Assembly (NCBI RefSeq): GCF_003369915.1
Contig: NC_046677.1
Location: 5,084,001-5,148,000 of the forward strand
Direction of reading: 5' to 3'
Origin: Drosophila miranda
Taxonomy: Eukaryota; Arthropoda; Insecta; Diptera; Drosophilidae
Length of the DNA: 64,000 nucleotides
The notes beneath the pieces are model-generated. The model saw only the letters and a list, made by a program, of their open reading frames with translations. It searched no databases and was not told the origin of the DNA. Each line of letters starts with the position of its first letter. The first letter of the stretch is position 1. This document shows, one piece after another, positions 52,198-61,180 of the stretch. The position numbers and the translations under genes were made by a program.

Positions 52198-52952
52198 CTA
52201 AAGAATGAGAAATCCTCTATCACGGCATTATGGAAATCTAATGTCTTTAAGTTTCTTAAGCTGCTGAATACTTTTAAGGAAGGTATTCTAATATCTATAT
52301 CGTAAAAGTAAAGCCACTTCAAATTTGTTTTTCCTTCAAAAGTATTCTCGTTTATCCAGAATATTCTGTTTTCGTCGATATTGTCATTTGGTGGATATAT
52401 AAATTTTGGATTATATAAAATTTCAATTCCCTCCACATGATTCAAGGTCATTTGAATGTATTCTTTAATTAAATTTGTAAACCTATTAGCATAAATCTTT
52501 ATATATTTTGAACCATTTAAATTATTGGGACGTCGCTCATTTGTAATAAATTCTTCAACACTTAAAAAATATTACGATGCTTCTTGTACACCAAGATCTC
52601 TCAGGTAATATACTCCTGAACGAAGTGTGGAGTTATTAGAAGATCCGTCGACTCTTAACGTTCGTAGTTTGACATTAGTTTCATTGGAAACTGCGGCAAA
52701 ATTCCACTCTTTGATATAGCTATTCATCCAAATGATTTTCATATGTCCATTCTGTAACTCCAATTTATAATCGTTTGTAATGAAAGATGATCCAACTTTG
52801 CGACACGTTCTGTTACTGTTACTTTTTTCGCAATCATCTTTCCAGTATATTTCACAGTAATCCTCTCAGATGCTTTCCAAGATATTTTCTGCACTAAACG
52901 AATTTATTGCCAAAAGTATAAAAAATATCGAAAAAAATATATTCCTCCACAT
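52198..52952 (-). pseudogene. Toll-like copy 1, first exon with two premature stops
   Basis: The first exon reads from ATG 52952 (signal peptide MWRNIFFSIFFILLAINSFSA) to the donor at 52198 in one frame, but is broken by TGA at codon 29 (52866-52868) and TAA at codon 127 (52572-52574). Between and after the stops the frame stays open and encodes the N-terminal ectodomain (cysteines YCEIYWKDDCEKS...TCRK, then LRRs ending IEDFSFFR). At the second stop, copy 3 has ACA (Thr) instead of TAA. If translated, only a 28-residue peptide results. Either this copy is a pseudogene or it uses an internal start. A TATA-like TATAATA lies at about 53013, with an initiator-like TCA at 52980, on the same strand. 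Confidence 0.75.
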
Positions 52953-53079
52953 TTTTTCGATGCGATCCGTATCCGAGTGTGATTCGAACTAAGCAAGAAA
53001 AATAAATATTATATTGGTTTAGCCGAACCGAAACAAAAAAAAAAAAACCAAAAACACTTTAAATTTATTATTTTTTAAA

Positions 53080-53337
53080 TTGCTCCCACAGCACTTTTGG
53101 CGAAATCCGCTGGAGTTTCAGAGCTATGTGAATATTTCATTCGATTATCTTGATAAAGAAATTTTGCTAAATGTTCGACCTAGGGGCCTATGCTCTTACA
53201 ATCGTGAAAGAAATACCCTCCATGGTTCGCGATTTATCAGGAACTTGCTTGCAGAACCTATTTGGCAGGTCCGAATTGCGTCGAGTGCCGAATACTTTTT
53301 ATACCCGATACTCAAAATGAGTATAGGGGTATATTAG
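53080..53337 (+). other. Unrecognised open frame in the Toll unit spacer, copy 1
   Basis: An 85-codon open frame, also present at 58785-59042. It follows a CTCCCACAG that could be a splice acceptor and reads into transposon-like sequence at its end (TTTTTATACCCGATACTC). I do not recognise HFWRNPLEFQSYVNISFDYLDKEI-type sequence. It may be a captured exon fragment or part of a mobile element. Confidence 0.2.
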
Positions 53338-54115
53338 ATTTGTGGTGAAAATGGATGTGTGTAACGTCCAGAAGGAAGCATTTCCAACCTTATAAAGTAT
53401 ATATATACTTGACTAGCATCGTAATTTAGATGGGATATATATAAACGTCGGACTCGATTCTGTCCGTGTTTAAACGATAACGAAGACTTCAATAGTACGG
53501 ATTCTGCGGCAGCCAGGTCACTGTGCCAACCAATGAAAAACGTTTGCTACATCGACGATCGACTTTTAAGTATCTTCTGTCATGTAGACAGCGCCTAGTT
53601 CTCAAAGACCATAAGTGCTAGAGCAACGAAATTTTTTTATCCAGACTTCTGTGATATGTCACTGTTGCAAGTGTATTTCAAAACTTCGCCCTGCCTCCTT
53701 TCGCCCCCATAAAGGACGAAAATCTGTGGCATCCACAATTTCAAAGATACGAGAAAACTGAAAACTCAGAAACGTATAGAATGACTATATTTTTTAGACT
53801 GCAGAGTCTGAACCACATCGTATTATTATTAAAGCCAGTATGATGAAAAAAATTGCATTTTCTCTCGCTCTATCTCTTTCTAACACACACGTTTTATGGT
53901 CGGCCTTGCCCATCGCTAAAATTGAGCGCCTAGATCTCAGAGACTATAAGAGCTAGAACAACCAAATTTGATATCCACACTCCTGTGATATCGAACCTGA
54001 ACAATATCGAACCCCACCCCTTTCCGCCCCAGCATAATCGTAAAGAATGACAATATCTACCAGATTGCCGAGTCTAGATCAGATCGGATAATTTTTAAAG
54101 CCAAAAGGAACATTG
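53295..54115 (+). mobile_element. Transposon-derived non-coding remnant, copy 1
   Basis: Begins about the inverted motif CCCGATACTCAAAATGAG and contains two diverged copies, about 335 bp apart (53589 and 53925), of a segment with GCGCCTAG, CTCA-AGAC-ATAAG, GCTAGA-CAAC and ATCCA-ACT-CTGTGATAT. Such internally repetitive, non-coding sequence is typical of dispersed Drosophila transposon arms or UTRs. I cannot name the family. The same segment is at 59000-59820. Confidence 0.5.
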
Positions 54116-54129
54116 TCCCAGCAAGAAAG

Positions 54130-54480
54130 GGCAACAAAGTCGGAGAAGGACTCTTCTCTGAACAGCTAGACATACGGCACTCCTTCAGGCTCCCTGACCA
54201 CTGACCACTCTGCCATAGACAGGAAGCGCACCTCTGAGCTCTGCAAACAAGGCAGGAATGACTTTTGCCGTAGCTGTAGAGACGAAGAAGAGGAAGAGAC
54301 GGTGGAACACCTGATCGGCTCTCTGCCGAAGAAGGCTACAATATCTGGGCACGCCCTTCCTGACCGACATTTCAGAGATGTCTTCTTTGTGTCCTAGGAA
54401 GATCGATACCTTTGGTAGAGCATCTGGATGGGATAACTGCTGACACAAAATCCCACTTTGCTGGAAAAGGGAAGATCGTC
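54130..54480 (+). mobile_element. 3' fragment of a LOA/Bilbo-like non-LTR retrotransposon, copy 1
   Basis: From 54242 the plus strand encodes CKQGRNDFCRSCRDEEEE, then ETVEHLIGSLPKK, ending at TAG 54395. The C-x-x-C ... ETxEHL pattern is the cysteine motif found after the RNase H region of jockey/LOA-type reverse-transcriptase ORFs. The cysteine after EHL is lost and stops occur upstream, so it is a dead remnant. It is repeated at 59835-60185. Confidence 0.6.
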
Positions 54481-54499
54481 ATATACATATCCGCAAAAA

Positions 54500-55475
54500 A
54501 TAGTTTGGATCCCCATAGGATTAGAAAAGAATCACAAAAAAAATTATTACAATACTACTAATGGATGTCGAACAATTAACAGAAAATGGAGAGACAGAAC
54601 ATGGGAGAAGTAAATATTTTATATTTCCAGTACATTTCCGCACGATTCTGAAGGATTACGGAATAATAATATTTATTATATGATAACAAAAACTAATTTT
54701 GCTGAGTTACTGAGCATTTTCCGCAGCGTATGTGGGCGATCAATTTATTAAAAGTCGACGATTCTTCGGTTTTATACGTTGAAGTGATAGCGAAAAGTAT
54801 TCGATGACAGCACGATGAGACTCATCTCTTCGATGATTAGCTGGGTTCAAGAGGGTGTCGCATTGAAGAACCACAGACGGGCCAGAAATGAGTACTAGGT
54901 TCAGACTAAATTCAAGGGCAGGCGGCCGAATTGCGCGTGCGAGAGCGCGACAGATCACGAGAAATATAGAGAATGCGCAAGTATTGGTGCTATTGGTGCA
55001 CCACTGGCTATGCTATACAGATTAAAGCTAATATCGAGCTGAACAACCCAAAAAATGTAATTTACGAAGTCCGTTTCCTAAAATATTTAGAGGACACACT
55101 AAATAGTATATTTAGTATATATAATAGTATATATTTGTATGCATACATACGTAGATAAAGAATATGTAGCATACACAAATTAATTCAAAATTATTAGATA
55201 TTCAATTTATATACTTGTACAAATATATTGGATATCCTTATATAATTCTTAGTGTATTTTGATCCGTTGATTTAGTTGATTAAATTGTGCTCAGTTTATT
55301 ATCTTCTGCAGGCTGTGGGTACTGGCCGTTATTCATGCCATTTGAGAGAGTTCAGAGAGAGACAGAGAGAGTGCATACTGAAAAAGATAGAGGGAGAAAA
55401 AAATGGATGCAAATATTTATGAGAGCCCAACATACTTAGATACTGTAGATACAAATTCAAAAGGGATCTGGTTAG
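54500..55475. other. Spacer between Toll-like copies 1 and 2
   Basis: AT-rich DNA with short unrecognised open frames and TATATA runs. It supplies the 3' flank of copy 2. The identical spacer lies at 60205-61180. Confidence 0.6.
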
Positions 55476-55487
55476 CTTAAGATATTT

Positions 55488-57786
55488 TTAAGCATTGCGG
55501 TTTATGACAGACAGCTCTATTGCCTCTGGATCGGGTTCTTGTTGCACATTCACATGGGGCATTGAATATACCAGCTTATTCCAGAAATTGGGGTCATCTC
55601 GCTTGAGATACGTGTTCAGCACCATGTAGGAGCGCAGTTCGCTGTCGAGATCATCAAAGTTCTCCACTTCGGGATAGAGGACCACAATGAGGCGCTTGCA
55701 TCGGTCCTGGGAGGTGGCATGCAGAGCGAGGCGGAACTCCAGTCGCCCCCAAGTCGACTTCAGGAAGTGGTTCGTCATCAGGATGATGACTCGCTTCGAG
55801 TCCTTCACGGATTGGCTGATGCACTCGGGAATGGGCACCCCCACGAGCCAGTCGCGCAGATAGAAGCAGAGTCGGAACTTGTACGCGCCATTCTCCAGTC
55901 TCTCCACGAACTCTTCGATGAGCTCCTCGTCCTTGTGGGTGAATGATAGAAACGCATCGAACTTCTTCTGTTTTTCGAACTCCCGCTGGGCGGCGATGTT
56001 CAGGCATACATTGTGCTCGTAAAACCAGATCAGGAGTGGCTGCTTGAAGTAAACGATCAAGTTTATAGTTGAGATTATTATCATGAAAGAAATGGTGAGA
56101 GTCACATAGTGCACCAAGCCTGAAGGGCATAGATCGCTCTCATCTATAAGCTTCAGGAGCTTTCCCGTTCTACCGCAGTATATATCATTTAGATTTTCAA
56201 TGTACTGCGAACTTCTCACAAAGAATAGGAAGTCTTTCTCCTCGCAAGTGCAAGTCCAAGGATTCCCAGAGAGTAGGAGCTTCAGCTGGGAGGAGGCGGC
56301 TATTCTCTTGTCGAAGAAGTCCCGCATCTGCTTGTGCAGCAAAGAAATGCTATTGTTTCTTATGTCGAGAGTAATTATATTCTCAGGCAGTTGGTCGATC
56401 TCGGTTAGCCGATTATTGGCCATGTATAGTTGTCCCAACTTTGCATATCCGGGCAGGGAATTAGATGGCAATGCTTCGAGAAAAATTCCTTCGAAGTGAT
56501 GGGTCGATTGTCCAGATATTTGTGTAGGTAATGGAGGTATTGCTTTGAGTCCTTTGAATCCCCAGTCGATAATCATCGAAGGCAGTGTAGAATTATCTAA
56601 ACAGCAGATGCATTTCTCCGGACACGTTCCTGAAGAGAAGATATTACAACGATCCAGGGCGGCGATATACTCCAGAGGTTCCTTCTGCCTCAGAAACGAA
56701 AGAAAGTACTTTGCCCGGCAGTCGCATGTCCAGGGATTTTCGGACAGATCGATCTTCCGCTTGGTGCTTCCCTCACGGTCTTTGAAGAAATCGACCACCT
56801 GATCATCGAGAGCCTCCAACTTGTTTTTTCGTAAATCCAAATGTGTGATGTTCGTGGGAATCAAGTGCAATGGTAAGTCCATTATTTTGTTCTCAAACAA
56901 ATACAGTTTTCTCAGGGAAGCGTGACCCGATGAGTGTATAATTCTCTGAATTTTATTCGTATCGAGATGCAGGCTGGCCTTGTAGGGCATGGAATGCGGA
57001 AGTTCAGGATAGAATGGCATATCGGCATGCGTACAGTCGATCGTAAAGTGATCTGTGCTGCGGTTGAAGCAACAAAAGCATCCATCAGGACACGGTGCAT
57101 TCAAATGATGAAGAAAAACAGGGTCTGACCTCGCCGGTAGTGCCTCTTGATGAGAAATATTATGCAGAAACTCCAACATAAGGTTTTCCTCGCAATTGAC
57201 GATCCATCGATTGCCCGTCTGTGTGAAATCCTTAACATTTGAAAGGTACTTTATTACATCTTTATCGAGTTTTTGGATGGCATTGTTACTGATGTCCAAA
57301 GCAACCAGATTTTTTGGCAGTCGATTCATTCTAAGACTAGTTAATAGTCCGATAATAGTATCGGATACATTTAACTTTTTAATGTCATTATATCCACTTA
57401 ATGTGTTTTCTGGGAGCTCCTCTAGATCATTTCCACCGAAGTTCAGACTTGTATCTCCAATAATCGGAATTGGTAATTGTAGAATTTTCGTAATTTGACG
57501 TCTTATACAATCTATATCTAAATTAGAAGGATTCCAACGGTATGCACACACGCAAATATCAGGACACTTTACTCCGTTAATTCCGAGAGTGAACTTGCAG
57601 TCATTAAGATACTCTCTAAAGCAAATTATGGCTGTCAGATTCTCAAAGGGTTCGTATTCATTAGCAAAAATGTATTTCAATTTGGAGTAACCTTCAAAGT
57701 ATTTCATATCCACCTTATCCATATCCATATCATTCTCATCGGCTTTCAGATAAACCTTCTCCAAGTTCTTTTGAAGAGTCTCAGAC
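55488..57786 (-). CDS. Toll-like receptor copy 2, main exon (LRR, TM, TIR)
   Basis: The open frame from ATG 57764 encodes 758 aa; the exon starts at 57786. It has the same domain order as copy 1, from which it differs by three residues: Val for Gly in TIR box 2 (RDWLVGVPIPE), Asp for Tyr before PNFWN, and Arg for His near the C-terminus. All three match copy 3. It shares with copy 1 the Cys-to-Trp change (56562-56564) and the three-residue LRR insertion. The TIR domain looks intact, including FDAFLSF, box 2 and FW. As in copy 1, the signal-peptide exon upstream is broken, so surface expression is doubtful. Confidence 0.85.
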
Positions 57787-57902
57787 CTTAAAATAGAAAA
57801 AAATACCTAATGACTTTATGAATAGAAAAACAACATTTCCTGATCTGTAGGAAACAGTAGCGATTACTTTCAATTATTTATCAAAATGTCGATCATACGA
57901 AC

Positions 57903-58657
57903 CTAAAGAATGAGAAATCCTCTATCACGGCATTATGGAAATCTAATGTCTTTAAGTTTCTTAAGCTGCTGAATACTTTTAAGGAAGGTATTCTAATATC
58001 TATATCGTAAAAGTAAAGCCACTTCAAATTTGTTTTTCCTTCAAAAGTATTCTCGTTTATCCAGAATATTCTGTTTTCGTCGATATTGTCATTTGGTGGA
58101 TATATAAATTTTGGATTATATAAAATTTCAATTCCCTCCACATGATTCAAGGTCATTTGAATGTATTCTTTAATTAAATTTGTAAACCTATTAGCATAAA
58201 TCTTTATATATTTTGAACCATTTAAATTATTGGGACGTCGCTCATTTGTAATAAATTCTTCAACACTTAAAAAATATTACGATGCTTCTTGTACACCAAG
58301 ATCTCTCAGGTAATATACTCCTGAACGAAGTGTGGAGTTATTAGAAGATCCGTCGACTCTTAACGTTCGTAGTTTGACATTAGTTTCATTGGAAACTGCG
58401 GCAAAATTCCACTCTTTGATATAGCTATTCATCCAAATGATTTTCATATGTCCATTCTGTAACTCCAATTTATAATCGTTTGTAATGAAAGATGATCCAA
58501 CTTTGCGACACGTTCTGTTACTGTTACTTTTTTCGCAATCATCTTTCCAGTATATTTCACAGTAATCCTCTCAGATGCTTTCCAAGATATTTTCTGCACT
58601 AAACGAATTTATTGCCAAAAGTATAAAAAATATCGAAAAAAATATATTCCTCCACAT
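57903..58657 (-). pseudogene. Toll-like copy 2, first exon with two premature stops
   Basis: Identical to the copy 1 exon: ATG at 58657, TGA at codon 29 (58571-58573), TAA at codon 127 (58277-58279), donor after 57903. Sharing both stops means they arose before the last duplication. The 116-bp intron to the main exon is 57787-57902. Confidence 0.75.
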
Positions 58658-58784
58658 TTTTTCGATGCGATCCGTATCCGAGTGTGATTCGAACTAAGCA
58701 AGAAAAATAAATATTATATTGGTTTAGCCGAACCGAAACAAAAAAAAAAAAACCAAAAACACTTTAAATTTATTATTTTTTAAA

Positions 58785-59042
58785 TTGCTCCCACAGCACT
58801 TTTGGCGAAATCCGCTGGAGTTTCAGAGCTATGTGAATATTTCATTCGATTATCTTGATAAAGAAATTTTGCTAAATGTTCGACCTAGGGGCCTATGCTC
58901 TTACAATCGTGAAAGAAATACCCTCCATGGTTCGCGATTTATCAGGAACTTGCTTGCAGAACCTATTTGGCAGGTCCGAATTGCGTCGAGTGCCGAATAC
59001 TTTTTATACCCGATACTCAAAATGAGTATAGGGGTATATTAG
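58785..59042 (+). other. Unrecognised open frame in the Toll unit spacer, copy 2
   Basis: Exact copy of the 85-codon open frame at 53080-53337. No function is proposed. Confidence 0.2.
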
Positions 59043-59820
59043 ATTTGTGGTGAAAATGGATGTGTGTAACGTCCAGAAGGAAGCATTTCCAACCTTATAA
59101 AGTATATATATACTTGACTAGCATCGTAATTTAGATGGGATATATATAAACGTCGGACTCGATTCTGTCCGTGTTTAAACGATAACGAAGACTTCAATAG
59201 TACGGATTCTGCGGCAGCCAGGTCACTGTGCCAACCAATGAAAAACGTTTGCTACATCGACGATCGACTTTTAAGTATCTTCTGTCATGTAGACAGCGCC
59301 TAGTTCTCAAAGACCATAAGTGCTAGAGCAACGAAATTTTTTTATCCAGACTTCTGTGATATGTCACTGTTGCAAGTGTATTTCAAAACTTCGCCCTGCC
59401 TCCTTTCGCCCCCATAAAGGACGAAAATCTGTGGCATCCACAATTTCAAAGATACGAGAAAACTGAAAACTCAGAAACGTATAGAATGACTATATTTTTT
59501 AGACTGCAGAGTCTGAACCACATCGTATTATTATTAAAGCCAGTATGATGAAAAAAATTGCATTTTCTCTCGCTCTATCTCTTTCTAACACACACGTTTT
59601 ATGGTCGGCCTTGCCCATCGCTAAAATTGAGCGCCTAGATCTCAGAGACTATAAGAGCTAGAACAACCAAATTTGATATCCACACTCCTGTGATATCGAA
59701 CCTGAACAATATCGAACCCCACCCCTTTCCGCCCCAGCATAATCGTAAAGAATGACAATATCTACCAGATTGCCGAGTCTAGATCAGATCGGATAATTTT
59801 TAAAGCCAAAAGGAACATTG
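59000..59820 (+). mobile_element. Transposon-derived non-coding remnant, copy 2
   Basis: Exact duplicate of 53295-54115, carried along in the 5705-bp unit. It did not insert independently. Confidence 0.5.
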
Positions 59821-59834
59821 TCCCAGCAAGAAAG

Positions 59835-60185
59835 GGCAACAAAGTCGGAGAAGGACTCTTCTCTGAACAGCTAGACATACGGCACTCCTTCAGGCTCCCT
59901 GACCACTGACCACTCTGCCATAGACAGGAAGCGCACCTCTGAGCTCTGCAAACAAGGCAGGAATGACTTTTGCCGTAGCTGTAGAGACGAAGAAGAGGAA
60001 GAGACGGTGGAACACCTGATCGGCTCTCTGCCGAAGAAGGCTACAATATCTGGGCACGCCCTTCCTGACCGACATTTCAGAGATGTCTTCTTTGTGTCCT
60101 AGGAAGATCGATACCTTTGGTAGAGCATCTGGATGGGATAACTGCTGACACAAAATCCCACTTTGCTGGAAAAGGGAAGATCGTC
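59835..60185 (+). mobile_element. 3' fragment of a LOA/Bilbo-like non-LTR retrotransposon, copy 2
   Basis: Exact duplicate of 54130-54480, with the same C-x-x-C and ETVEHL motif and the same stop. Confidence 0.6.
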
Positions 60186-60204
60186 ATATACATATCCGCA
60201 AAAA

Positions 60205-61180
60205 ATAGTTTGGATCCCCATAGGATTAGAAAAGAATCACAAAAAAAATTATTACAATACTACTAATGGATGTCGAACAATTAACAGAAAATGGAGAGAC
60301 AGAACATGGGAGAAGTAAATATTTTATATTTCCAGTACATTTCCGCACGATTCTGAAGGATTACGGAATAATAATATTTATTATATGATAACAAAAACTA
60401 ATTTTGCTGAGTTACTGAGCATTTTCCGCAGCGTATGTGGGCGATCAATTTATTAAAAGTCGACGATTCTTCGGTTTTATACGTTGAAGTGATAGCGAAA
60501 AGTATTCGATGACAGCACGATGAGACTCATCTCTTCGATGATTAGCTGGGTTCAAGAGGGTGTCGCATTGAAGAACCACAGACGGGCCAGAAATGAGTAC
60601 TAGGTTCAGACTAAATTCAAGGGCAGGCGGCCGAATTGCGCGTGCGAGAGCGCGACAGATCACGAGAAATATAGAGAATGCGCAAGTATTGGTGCTATTG
60701 GTGCACCACTGGCTATGCTATACAGATTAAAGCTAATATCGAGCTGAACAACCCAAAAAATGTAATTTACGAAGTCCGTTTCCTAAAATATTTAGAGGAC
60801 ACACTAAATAGTATATTTAGTATATATAATAGTATATATTTGTATGCATACATACGTAGATAAAGAATATGTAGCATACACAAATTAATTCAAAATTATT
60901 AGATATTCAATTTATATACTTGTACAAATATATTGGATATCCTTATATAATTCTTAGTGTATTTTGATCCGTTGATTTAGTTGATTAAATTGTGCTCAGT
61001 TTATTATCTTCTGCAGGCTGTGGGTACTGGCCGTTATTCATGCCATTTGAGAGAGTTCAGAGAGAGACAGAGAGAGTGCATACTGAAAAAGATAGAGGGA
61101 GAAAAAAATGGATGCAAATATTTATGAGAGCCCAACATACTTAGATACTGTAGATACAAATTCAAAAGGGATCTGGTTAG
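60205..61180. other. Spacer between Toll-like copies 2 and 3
   Basis: Identical to 54500-55475. Contains no recognisable gene. Confidence 0.6.

Larger units (their letters stand above)
49771..55475. repeat. Tandem unit 1 of the Toll-like array (5705 bp)
   Basis: The unit starts at CTTAAGATAT, where similarity to the next unit begins; sequence to the left is unrelated to the unit ends. It contains a minus-strand Toll-like gene, its promoter side, transposon remnants and about 500 bp of AT-rich spacer. Compared with unit 2 I see only four single-base differences, all within the first 362 bp (positions near 49781, 49797, 49895 and 50132). Confidence 0.9.
55476..61180. repeat. Tandem unit 2 of the Toll-like array (5705 bp)
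   Basis: Same length as unit 1 and base-identical to it after about 55838. Its left end (55476 to at least 56290) is instead identical to unit 3, matching unit 3 at all four sites where unit 1 differs. This mosaic pattern is the key to how the array arose. Confidence 0.9.

Noticed and set aside
54740-54958. A 72-codon minus-strand frame in the Toll spacer
   Set aside because: No family resemblance. It is duplicated only because the whole unit is.
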